64,000 nucleotides of DNA. Origin: Paenibacillus dendritiformis (GTDB lineage: Bacteria > Bacillota > Bacilli > Paenibacillales > Paenibacillaceae). The stretch covers positions 3,038,501 through 3,102,500 of the forward strand of contig NZ_AP025344.1 in assembly GCF_021654795.1 (NCBI RefSeq). The letters run 5' to 3'. A program made the translations under genes and the position numbers. Under the pieces are notes generated by a model. It did no database searches. It worked only from the letters and a program-made list of their open reading frames with translations, and was not told the DNA's origin. Shown piece after piece: positions 40,839 to 48,823 of this stretch. How positions within the stretch are numbered: the first letter of the stretch is position 1; every line of letters starts with the position of its first letter.

Positions 40839-42431
40839 ATGAGTCTGATGAATCTGGACGTTTTTCTTCACCGTTTGCAATATGATCCGGATAAGATCAA
40901 GCCCTTGGATTGGGAGACGGATTGGGATGACGCGCCGTTTCCTTACAAGCTTTATCGCGGCTTGCCGATGTTTCCGCTATCCAGGGAAGTGCCGGCGACG
41001 CTCGAAGGGAGGGATACGCCCGGGGTGCCCAGCCTTCGCGATATCGGACATTTCCTCTACTATGTATACGGGCTTGCGCAATTGACTCAATCCGTCATGG
41101 AACGGGATACACGGGAAGAATCGGGAGGCGTCTTGCAGATGTGCCGGCGCTTCGTACCTTCCGGAGGCGGGCTATACCCGAGCGAACTCTATCTCTATCT
41201 GAAGCTGGGTGAATTGCCTGCCGGCGTATACCATTACGATGCGGCGCATCATCGGTTGGCATTGCTGCGCGAAGGGAATTTCGACGCTTATTTGGCGAGG
41301 TCGCTCGGGAATCGCTGCGACGCGAACGGTTGTTTCGGGGCCGCGTTCGTATCTACAGTTTACTGGAAAAACTTTTATAAATATAACAATCTCGCCTACC
41401 GGCTGCAGGGACTGGACGCCGGCGTATTGATCGGACAACTGCTCGAAATCGCGAAACGATTTGGAATTTCGTCTGGCGTGCATTTTCAATTTCTCGATCA
41501 AGCCATCAATCATCTGCTCGGACTATCAGAACAAGAGGAGAGCGTGTATGCGGTTATCCCGTTATCGGCGGAACCGGCGATCCGCTTGGTGGAAAGCGGG
41601 AACGAGGAGGAGGATGCGGTCTTCGCTTCCGAGCTGTGCCGGGAGTTGCCGCCAGTCAATCATGATCACTATGTCAGGTCGCGGCGGATCGCAGATTATC
41701 CGATGCTCCTTCGGATGAACGATGCGTCCCGTCTGGATTCGACGCGCTTGTTTCGACACATCCGGAAGGATGAGGAGGCAATCCCGGATCAAGCGCTCAC
41801 CCTGCCTCTGCCGCCTGTAGACCGCTTATCGTATGATTTGGCGGCGGTGTGCCGCAACCGGTTCTCGCCCGAGACGGAATTTGTTCTGAAGCCGATCGGT
41901 CTCTCCCGCCTGGCCGCTCTGCTTCGGGAAGCGACGGCTTCCTTCCCGTATCGCAACGACCTGGATGGCCCGCAGGAGCGGCCGGAACCCCGTGTATGCC
42001 TGTATGGCTGCTTCTACGGGATCGAAGACGTTCCGGATGGCGCTTATCGGTACGATGGCGCCTCGCATACGCTGCAGTCGGTGTGCCATGGAGATCACCG
42101 GCAACGGATGCAGGAGGGAATGTCGCTTCCCAATATCAATTTGTTTCAAGTGCCGCTCGGCTTTCACGTGGCAGGGAAGAGGGGGTTCTTCCAATCGCAG
42201 CTTGGCAAGCGGGGATACCGCATACAGCAAATGGAGGCGGGGATGCTCGTGCACCGATTATTGCTGGCCGCATCCGCCCTCGGAATGGGAGGGCGCCCGC
42301 TTCTCGGGTTTGACGTGAATTCCTGCGATGCGCTTTATCGGACGGCTTCCCGGGATGAAACGGGGCTGATTTTTATACCGGTCGGTCCCTATCGTCAACG
42401 ATTGCGACTGGAGGGCAGTCTGAGCCGTTAA
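40839..42431 (+). CDS. SagB-type azoline dehydrogenase
   Basis: 530 residues of the SagB/ThcOx FMN-dependent family, which oxidises azolines to thiazoles/oxazoles in TOMM maturation. It appears as a tandem of two nitroreductase-like halves. The first (about 60-250) has CRRFVPSGGGLYPSELYLYL and VYHYDAAHHRLALL. The second (about 330-530) has FYGIEDVPDGAYRYDG and HRLLLAASALGMGGRPLLGFDV. ATG 40839 lies 8 bases after AGGGAGG. It is the last gene of the TOMM operon. No export or immunity gene is adjacent in the window. Confidence 0.9.
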   Translation: MSLMNLDVFLHRLQYDPDKIKPLDWETDWDDAPFPYKLYRGLPMFPLSREVPATLEGRDTPGVPSLRDIGHFLYYVYGLAQLTQSVMERDTREESGGVLQMCRRFVPSGGGLYPSELYLYLKLGELPAGVYHYDAAHHRLALLREGNFDAYLARSLGNRCDANGCFGAAFVSTVYWKNFYKYNNLAYRLQGLDAGVLIGQLLEIAKRFGISSGVHFQFLDQAINHLLGLSEQEESVYAVIPLSAEPAIRLVESGNEEEDAVFASELCRELPPVNHDHYVRSRRIADYPMLLRMNDASRLDSTRLFRHIRKDEEAIPDQALTLPLPPVDRLSYDLAAVCRNRFSPETEFVLKPIGLSRLAALLREATASFPYRNDLDGPQERPEPRVCLYGCFYGIEDVPDGAYRYDGASHTLQSVCHGDHRQRMQEGMSLPNINLFQVPLGFHVAGKRGFFQSQLGKRGYRIQQMEAGMLVHRLLLAASALGMGGRPLLGFDVNSCDALYRTASRDETGLIFIPVGPYRQRLRLEGSLSR

Positions 42432-42484
42432 AATAAAAAAACATCGCTAACGACATTGACGCAACGGTCATGTCGCTAGCGATG
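42430..42484 (-). terminator. terminator for the His-Pro-Trp gene, shared by the TOMM operon
   Basis: A long stem, CATCGCTAACGACATTGAC against its near-complement ending TAGCGATG (42442-42484). On the minus strand it is followed by a run of seven T. The hairpin may also stop the plus-strand operon. Confidence 0.8.
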
Positions 42485-42521
42485 AACCCCGCTCTTTCCA
42501 GAAAGGGAGACCGGTCGGCTC

Positions 42522-42974
42522 TTACCAATGACAGTTATCCCACGGATGGTCGCTGTACGCGTGGGGATGGTCCCAGGGATGGAACCAATCATGATGGTCG
42601 TCGGCCAAGTAGCACTCCCACTCTGGAGACGGATAAGGATGAAGGCAGGGATCCATATGCGGATCCCATGGATGATACATGAAGGGAAGGATCATGGACG
42701 GATAGTGATCCTGCTCCCAGGGGTGAACCATCGCGGGACAGTTCCCGTGCTCCCAAGGATGAGTCATTACGGCTTGCGGTTCGCCCTCCCATGAAGGACA
42801 CACCCCGGGGTGTCCGTGATGAGGCGGGGTATGGTACCAGGTATAATGGGACTCGTGAAACACGTCATCGCGAGGTCTAATTTGAGTATTCGTTGGCTGC
42901 ACTAGCGATTGTTCGGACGGATCGGAACCCTGCAAGCCGGCCGGGTTCTGAACGAAAGGTTGATGGCATGTCAT
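42522..42974 (-). CDS. His-Pro-Trp repeat protein of unknown function
   Basis: 150 residues, unlike any family I recognise. After a polar first third come repeated HPWE/HPWD units: THPWEHGN, VHPWEQDH, YHPWDPHM, FHPWDHPH and DHPWDNCHW at the end. Further His, Pro and six scattered Cys residues occur, so the second half is exceptionally rich in His, Trp and Pro. There is no signal peptide. ATG 42974 has AGGAGG in front, and a strong terminator follows. It lies convergent to the TOMM operon. A CATATTGTA element upstream within a GGCATA/TATGCC dyad (43053-43072) recalls sporulation -10 boxes, but no matching -35 is seen. Possible roles are metal binding, a spore-coat protein or a RiPP-like precursor. 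Confidence 0.75.
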   Translation of the reverse strand: MTCHQPFVQNPAGLQGSDPSEQSLVQPTNTQIRPRDDVFHESHYTWYHTPPHHGHPGVCPSWEGEPQAVMTHPWEHGNCPAMVHPWEQDHYPSMILPFMYHPWDPHMDPCLHPYPSPEWECYLADDHHDWFHPWDHPHAYSDHPWDNCHW

Positions 42975-43195
42975 GGTTTTCCTCCTAATCTTTTGAGGGG
43001 CAATGTATCGTGAACCCTCATCTTGCAAAAGTCGCTTTGGAAGCTTTCGCTTGGCATAATTTACAATATGCCGAGATTGGAAAAAGGGCACTTGACCCTA
43101 AAAAATGGGCAGATTCCCGATAGTACATGATAAAAACGTAGTGTGGCATACAGGAAGGACCAACTGAGTTGGCTCTTCCACTGAAGAAAGACAGC

Positions 43196-43218
43196 GCACC
43201 TTAATGGTGCTTTTTTTT
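43196..43218 (+). terminator. terminator, near-copy of the one at 34097
   Basis: GCACC-TTAAT-GGTGC followed by eight T and CATTTTGTTC. It matches the 34097 terminator and its flank closely. No intact gene ends here. Confidence 0.65.
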
Positions 43219-43237
43219 CATTTTGTTCCTATCGCAC

Positions 43238-43300
43238 TCCATCCGTGGAATCGATGAAGGCGAGACAGAGGCATGGCGTGACGGCGCCTAGTGGCGCGTA
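43238..43300 (+). pseudogene. AraC-regulator gene fragment (duplicated remnant)
   Basis: The sequence reads SIRGIDEGETEAWRDGA-stop-WRV, matching SIGLIDEGETQAWCDGVLWRV in the cupin domain of the AraC gene at 34242 at most positions, with one in-frame stop. Together with the preceding terminator copy it looks like a duplicated and then deleted piece of the 34.1-34.4 kb region. Confidence 0.65.
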
Positions 43301-43370
43301 AGAGAGGAGAGTGAGAATCCAATGAACAGGAAAGGATAAAAGCGAAGTAAGACATCAATGGAGGTACAAA

Positions 43371-46300
43371 ATGCCAAGAGAACACCACAACGGTGAGGTT
43401 ATGGAAAGCATCGTTGTTCCGGAGCCCATTTCTTTTAACGTCGAACGAGATGGGGGGATCGATTATCGGAAAAAGCTCCAAGAAACGCCCCTTGTTCCAG
43501 TTAGCGGCTCTGAAATAGAGGACTCGGCGATCGAGGAGCCGCACCGGGTATCTTCTACGACCTTCGCAGGAGGACAGCGCGTACTGTATCGGTACTCCTC
43601 GGATCGAACGAAATTGGTATCCGTTCAAACGGTGGGCAAAGTTCGCGTCAGAGTGCGCGACGAGAAGGCAACGCCGCTTGAGGGGGTTCAGTTTACGGTC
43701 ATCGCGCTGATGGAGAACGAAGCGCCTATGAGTCTAGCCATCCTGACTACCGATAAAATGGGATACGGCTCGATCGATCTCTCTCACATTGAAGCCGATC
43801 CGCTGCTTGAATTGCGTCTGGTACCGATCACCGAAGACTCCCCGCGGGAGAGCGTCTCATTTGAGATCCTGCACGCTCATATGCATGAAGGAATACGAGA
43901 CGCTGGCTTGCCGCATGAATTGATCCTGAGTGAAGACTTGTTAAAACGAATCACACGCGTGCCGCCCGGCACCGGAACGATCACGATCGATTATCCCGAC
44001 TCGGCAGACATTCGGAATTCACCCGCCTCTTTCGATCAGTCAATTTCGGTAGAAGGGGCAGACTGTACGCTGTCGATTGCCCGAAATTTTGCAACAAGAC
44101 AGTTTTTCTTCCGGCAGATCGTAAGGGAACAGACGCCCGATCTCCAGTATGACTTTGGCATTCACGATCCCGATCAACCATACAGCGGACTTTTCCCAAG
44201 GGGGGAGATCAGAAGAGCAATCGGCTTCGATGAGGATATGTACGCGGTTCAGGCCGGCAATCCGGTGCTCGGCAAAGTCAATTTGTATCGCCAAGCATGG
44301 ATGCCGATGGGACATAGTCTGGGCGAACTGCTGTACTCCCTGGCGCTTGCCCCCTGTGAAGAGACGAAGATCGCGATCATCGAGTGGTCGCGGCACGAGG
44401 AAAATGCCCGTCGGGAATTCACGGCCCAAGCGGAGCAACTCCAGCACGAGCTTTTTCGCGATCGTGAAATCGGCGAAGTGGTCCAGTCCGTGCTCAACGA
44501 GATGCAATCGGGAAGCAGTTGGACCGCTCAAGCTGGCGGAGGATTGAATCTGGGCTTTTTCTCGATCGGCGGAGGGGGCGGCTATTCAAGTAGTTCCTCG
44601 GAAGGACACCGCCAGATACAGGCTTCAACCATTCAAAATCTTGCGGATGCCATCGTTCAGCGGGCATCCTCTTATCGTTCCCTCCGTTCCACGATCATTA
44701 CGCAATCCACTCAGGCGGAACGAGAGGAGATCCGAACGCGGACGGTACGCAATCACAATGTGAACCACGCTCTGACGATCGAGTATTTTGAAGTGCTCAA
44801 GCATTTTCGCGTCCGAACCGAGCTTGTCGAGCAAGCGGATGTGCTGTTGATCCCTTACGAGGTTCCCGCTTTTTTGTATCAGGCGCTGCCGGATTTTCAA
44901 ACTTTTCAGACCACCGGATATTCATTGCCATTTTTAAAATGGTTGGACAAGCACGCCTCCGTTTTGCGTCAGATGCTCCCTTCCGAATATGCCCCTTGCT
45001 TCGAGGCCTTGCGCCGGGTGCTGAACTGCGGTGACGTGTACGGGTATACGGAGCCATTTGCGACAGCGTCCCGGTGGACGGTCGAGATGAACGAAGCATG
45101 GAATTCCGACATTCGCTTGACCATCAATACATTCGACGGAGAAGCGGTCGAGTTGAGTACCCATCAGGAAAAGCCGGGGGGAGTTGTCCGATTCACTTCC
45201 GACCCTATCGATCTGTCCAAGGTCGAGACTTTGGAGATCGTGTATGACGCGCCCAAGAAGTTGGTCACGAAGACTCTGCCTTCGCCGACCGGTCCGCTGG
45301 TGTATACGGAAGAGGTGGAACAAGAGTATATGCTTAAGCGCATTCGCCTCATAGCCCATACGGATCCATCGGAGTTCTTGCGAGGCACGCACAGTTACAA
45401 AGTAGGGGATGAGCCTGACGCGGCGGTACCTATCGTCTTGAAAAAAGGAGCCAACGCCCACGTAATCAATCTTAGGGTGCCTAAGATCGATTTTTCCGGT
45501 TATCGGGGACAGGCGCATCGCGATTATTGCTGCATCAAGGAGCTTGCGGCTTTGCTTCGCGAAGACCCGATGAAATATTTGCGCGGTTTGTGGATGGCAG
45601 AAGATCCGGACCGGCGTGCCCTCAGATTGGATGCCTACTTGTTCCAAGGGAAATCGCTGCTCGATCAAATTCAGAATGAAGCAGTCGGCGTCGTCGGCAA
45701 CCTGGTAGCTTTTCCGTTGCTTGAGAACGGCCAACTGAAGCGGCACGCCTCCATGGCAAGGCTGATCGCGGAACGGCATATCACCTTACCGACGCGCGGG
45801 GTGTTTGCCGAGACCCTGTTATCCAGATGCAACGCGACGGAGCAGCGGGACGTTACGCGCATCATCGATTCGGACACAGGTTGCAATGTGCACGCGCCCG
45901 ACATCACGGGAATTACTCCGGGGACCCGCAAATCGGATGCTCATCTCTCTCCGACTCCTTTTGCCAGTCCGATGATCGCGATTCAGAACGCTCCGGAGGC
46001 ACCGGCGCCGAAGGGATTAACCTCCGCGCTCGAATTGCTTGGAAGAGCAGAACTCTTCCGCAATATGTCGTTGGGAGCGGAGACGGTCAACGCAGTCAAG
46101 TCTTTGTCTTCGGAAGCGTTGCATGAAGCATCCGAATCGGAACGCCAACTCGTAGATAACGCCAGCAAAGCGCTGAACGCGGAAGCCGGGGAATCGTTGC
46201 GCGCATCGAATCCAGCCAAAGTATACGATCACTTGCAAAACATCGAGTTAGCCCGAAATATGGGGGCACTCACGGAAGAAGACGCGAAAACGGCGGTTCG

Positions 46301-47297
46301 CAATCTGCTCGGCGCTCCCGGCGGAGATGTGACAGGGGAGTTGGCGAGTCTAACCTTGCCGCACGGAAACGCACACAATAACTTTCATGTAAGCGGCTCA
46401 ATCTTGAAAGACCCCAACGGGAATCCATTTATTATGCGGGGAGTCAATAACCCGCATATTTGGTGGGACACCGAATCCTACAACGCGCTTGCCACGATTC
46501 GTTCGTATGGCGCCAATAGCGTCCGTATTGTGTGGGAAACGAAAGGCCGGGCCGCCCGTCTGAAGCAAATTCTCGAACGCTGCAAGCAGCTGAAACTGAT
46601 CGCTGTCGTCGAACTGCATGATGTAACTTGCAAAAAAGGCGAGAGCGACAGGAACAACGACCCTAAGCGTTTGAATGACATGGCCAAATATTTTGCACGG
46701 GAAGACATCAGCACCGTGCTGAAGTCCTATTCCAAGTACACGCTCATTAATATTGCTAATGAATGGGGCGACCACAAGCTGACTGATACCGCGTGGCTCG
46801 ATGGGTATAAAACCGCCATCACAACAGTCCGTACAGCAGGGCTGACGAACCCGATCATCATCGACAGTTCAGGCTGCGGACAAAATTCTTCCCCCATCAA
46901 AAAGTATGGCAAGGCGCTGTTGGAGCACGATCCGAACAAAAATGTCTTGTTCTCCATTCACATGTACGGCAAATGGAACGATGCGGGTGACATCGGGAAG
47001 GAACTGAACGCGATTAAAACTATGGGGCTCTGCGTCATTATCGGCGAGTTCGGCTACAACTATAAGAATGGCCACAATAATTTGGACTGCAAAGTAGACG
47101 CTTTTGAGGTTATGAAGCAGTCCAATTTGAACGACATTGGATATTTGGCTTGGTCCTGGACGGGGAACGATCGTAAAAATGCTTGGCTTAACCTCGCGGA
47201 AGCCAGCGATTGGAAAACTCTCACAGAGTGGGGCGATCATGTGTTCAACAGCGAATACGGCATCAAAAAGACGAGTAAGCTCGCTTCCATCTTTTAA
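43371..47297 (+). CDS. large uncharacterised protein with C-terminal GH5 glycosidase domain
   Basis: 1308 residues. The last about 300 (from about 1003, HVSGSILKDPNGNPFIMRGVNNPHIWW) are a GH5 endo-glycanase of the mannanase/cellulase type. The acid/base is near E1130 (NIANEWGD) and the nucleophile near E1226 (IIGEFGY). The first about 900 residues form a region I cannot place. It has a carboxypeptidase-regulatory-like beta segment (KVRVRVRDEKATPLEGVQFTV), a long conserved-looking core (LYRQAWMPMGHSLGELLYSLALAP...), a Gly/Ser-rich insertion and coiled helices. There is no signal peptide, which is odd for a glycanase. ATG 43371 has TGGAGG. It is a single gene between terminators. The N-terminal part may be a particle- or surface-association module. 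Confidence 0.87.
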   Translation: MPREHHNGEVMESIVVPEPISFNVERDGGIDYRKKLQETPLVPVSGSEIEDSAIEEPHRVSSTTFAGGQRVLYRYSSDRTKLVSVQTVGKVRVRVRDEKATPLEGVQFTVIALMENEAPMSLAILTTDKMGYGSIDLSHIEADPLLELRLVPITEDSPRESVSFEILHAHMHEGIRDAGLPHELILSEDLLKRITRVPPGTGTITIDYPDSADIRNSPASFDQSISVEGADCTLSIARNFATRQFFFRQIVREQTPDLQYDFGIHDPDQPYSGLFPRGEIRRAIGFDEDMYAVQAGNPVLGKVNLYRQAWMPMGHSLGELLYSLALAPCEETKIAIIEWSRHEENARREFTAQAEQLQHELFRDREIGEVVQSVLNEMQSGSSWTAQAGGGLNLGFFSIGGGGGYSSSSSEGHRQIQASTIQNLADAIVQRASSYRSLRSTIITQSTQAEREEIRTRTVRNHNVNHALTIEYFEVLKHFRVRTELVEQADVLLIPYEVPAFLYQALPDFQTFQTTGYSLPFLKWLDKHASVLRQMLPSEYAPCFEALRRVLNCGDVYGYTEPFATASRWTVEMNEAWNSDIRLTINTFDGEAVELSTHQEKPGGVVRFTSDPIDLSKVETLEIVYDAPKKLVTKTLPSPTGPLVYTEEVEQEYMLKRIRLIAHTDPSEFLRGTHSYKVGDEPDAAVPIVLKKGANAHVINLRVPKIDFSGYRGQAHRDYCCIKELAALLREDPMKYLRGLWMAEDPDRRALRLDAYLFQGKSLLDQIQNEAVGVVGNLVAFPLLENGQLKRHASMARLIAERHITLPTRGVFAETLLSRCNATEQRDVTRIIDSDTGCNVHAPDITGITPGTRKSDAHLSPTPFASPMIAIQNAPEAPAPKGLTSALELLGRAELFRNMSLGAETVNAVKSLSSEALHEASESERQLVDNASKALNAEAGESLRASNPAKVYDHLQNIELARNMGALTEEDAKTAVRNLLGAPGGDVTGELASLTLPHGNAHNNFHVSGSILKDPNGNPFIMRGVNNPHIWWDTESYNALATIRSYGANSVRIVWETKGRAARLKQILERCKQLKLIAVVELHDVTCKKGESDRNNDPKRLNDMAKYFAREDISTVLKSYSKYTLINIANEWGDHKLTDTAWLDGYKTAITTVRTAGLTNPIIIDSSGCGQNSSPIKKYGKALLEHDPNKNVLFSIHMYGKWNDAGDIGKELNAIKTMGLCVIIGEFGYNYKNGHNNLDCKVDAFEVMKQSNLNDIGYLAWSWTGNDRKNAWLNLAEASDWKTLTEWGDHVFNSEYGIKKTSKLASIF

Positions 47298-47302
47298 ATA
47301 TC

Positions 47303-47326
47303 AAGCCGGATTTCGGTCCGGCTTTT
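47303..47326 (+). terminator. rho-independent terminator
   Basis: AAGCCGGA-TTTCGG-TCCGGCTT followed by TT, directly after the GH5 gene. Confidence 0.8.
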
Positions 47327-47452
47327 GAAGTATCCCTGACGGTTCCCCTTCGCGACAAAAGCGGGATGCAGAGTCCCATTCGACCCGTTCGGAAGGCCGA
47401 CCGTGCCTTCTCAGTGTCAAGGATATCGATAGGATAACGGCTAATTATCCTC

Positions 47453-47479
47453 AAGCTCCCCTTAACAGGGGGCTTTTTA
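47453..47479 (+). terminator. second terminator before the GntR operon
   Basis: AAGCTCCCC pairs with GGGGGCTT around TTAACA, followed by TTTT. It insulates the ABC operon from upstream transcription. Confidence 0.65.
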
Positions 47480-47500
47480 GTTGAGTGCGGAAATCATATA

Positions 47501-47539
47501 TTGACGCACAAGTATATAGTGTATATAGTATATATACAC
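47501..47539 (+). promoter_or_regulatory. promoter and palindromic operator of the GntR/ABC operon
   Basis: TTGACG (47501-47506), 17 bases and TATAGT (47524-47529). A perfect dyad GTGTATATA-GTA-TATATACAC (47519-47539) covers the -10 box. This is the pattern expected for autorepression by a YtrA-type GntR regulator, encoded next. Confidence 0.75.
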
Positions 47540-47576
47540 GGTAGTCACTATATTGACAGCATCGAGGTGAGGGAGC

Positions 47577-47960
47577 CTGAACATCATCATATCCAACGCA
47601 TCAAGCGACCCGATTTACATACAGATCATGAACCAGATTAGACAGAGCATCCTTAGCGGGGATTTGCGTGCAGGGGACAGCTTGCCCTCCATCAGGCAGC
47701 TGGCCAAGGATTTGCAAGTGAGTGTCATTACAACCAAGCGCGCTTATGAAGAGTTGGAGAAAGAGAAGCTCATCGACTCTGTCGTAGGCAAGGGTTGTTT
47801 TGTATCGGGCGCAAATAAAGAGTTCATTCGGGAACAGCGCATGAAAAGATTAGAAGAGAAAATGTTAGAAATCATTCGGGACAGCAAGGAACTAAGCATG
47901 AGTCAGCAAGATGTAATCGATCATCTGACTTTATTATTCCAGGAGGAAGAGACACCATGA
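47577..47960 (+). CDS. YtrA-subfamily GntR regulator
   Basis: 127 residues if started at CTG 47577. That start restores the family N-terminus (NIIISNASSDPIYIQIMNQI) and sits about 8 bases after GAGGTGAGGGAG. The first ATG (47628) would cut into the first helix. The winged-helix core contains GDSLPSIRQLAKDLQVSVITTKRAYEEL. YtrA-type proteins are short GntR repressors of ABC-transporter operons, often induced by cell-wall antibiotics. The stop overlaps the ATPase start (ATGA). It is likely autoregulated through the 47519 palindrome. Confidence 0.88.
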   Translation: MNIIISNASSDPIYIQIMNQIRQSILSGDLRAGDSLPSIRQLAKDLQVSVITTKRAYEELEKEKLIDSVVGKGCFVSGANKEFIREQRMKRLEEKMLEIIRDSKELSMSQQDVIDHLTLLFQEEETP

Positions 47961-48823
47961 ATGCGATTGAATTACGAAATTTAACCAAGGCTTACCCGGG
48001 TTTTACCGTCGATCATGTAACTTTGGATGTGAAACAAGGCTACATAACCGGACTCATTGGTCCGAATGGCGTTGGTAAAAGCACCTTGATCAAGATGATG
48101 GTCGGTCTGATCCGTCCTGACTCCGGGAGTGTAAAAATACTAGGCTGCGAGATGCCGAGGCAAGAGATTGACATTAAGCAGCGCATCGGTATTGTATCGG
48201 ATGATTGCTTCTATTATGAGCATCTTACGATTCGTGACACGAAGAAAATGATTGCACCTTTCTATAAGAAATGGAACGAAAAGAAGTTTAACAGCTATCT
48301 TGAACAATTCGAGTTGTCTCCCAAGAAGAAGATTAAAGATTTATCCAAGGGGATGAAAGTCAAGTTATCCCTTGCTGTTGCGTTATCGCATGAGGCGGAG
48401 CTCCTCATCATGGATGAGCCTACCTCTGGACTTGATCCCGTGTTTCGAAGGGAATTACTCGACCTGCTTGCGGATATGATGCAGGACGAGAGAAATTCGA
48501 TTATTTTCTCGTCCCATATTACAACAGACTTAGATCGTATTGCCGACTATATTGCTTTCATCAATCGTGGAAAACTCGTTTTCAATGAGGCGAAAGATGA
48601 AGTGCTGGATAGATACGCCATTGTAAAAGGCGGCTCAGAGCTGCTTGATTCGGATATTCGAAACAAATTTGTCGGGATTCGCGAGACTGCTGTTGGTTTT
48701 GAAGGCTTAGTCGATAATAGGCAGGAGGCCGCACAGTTGTTTGGAAATTATGCTGTGTTCGAAAAACCCTCCTTAGAAGAAATCATATATTTCACCACCA
48801 AGGGAGGACGCATTCATGCTTAA
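47957..48823 (+). CDS. ABC transporter ATP-binding protein
   Basis: 288 residues with a single ABC ATPase domain: Walker A GPNGVGKST (about 35-43), signature LSKGMKVKLSLA and Walker B LLIMDEPTSGLDP. A C-terminal extension of some 70 residues is typical of ABC-2-type exporters. Both ends overlap neighbours (GntR upstream by 4 bases, permease downstream by 8), so the three genes form a tight operon. The C-terminal region carries a DNR-EAAQLFG stretch whose DNA is partly repeated at 49441 and 50356. The substrate is unknown; lantibiotic or bacitracin detoxification is a possibility by family only. Confidence 0.9.
   Translation: MNAIELRNLTKAYPGFTVDHVTLDVKQGYITGLIGPNGVGKSTLIKMMVGLIRPDSGSVKILGCEMPRQEIDIKQRIGIVSDDCFYYEHLTIRDTKKMIAPFYKKWNEKKFNSYLEQFELSPKKKIKDLSKGMKVKLSLAVALSHEAELLIMDEPTSGLDPVFRRELLDLLADMMQDERNSIIFSSHITTDLDRIADYIAFINRGKLVFNEAKDEVLDRYAIVKGGSELLDSDIRNKFVGIRETAVGFEGLVDNRQEAAQLFGNYAVFEKPSLEEIIYFTTKGGRIHA

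Noticed and set aside
42975..43091. N-terminal extension of the His-Pro-Trp protein to 43091
   Set aside because: ATG 42974 directly follows AGGAGG; the extension has no RBS.
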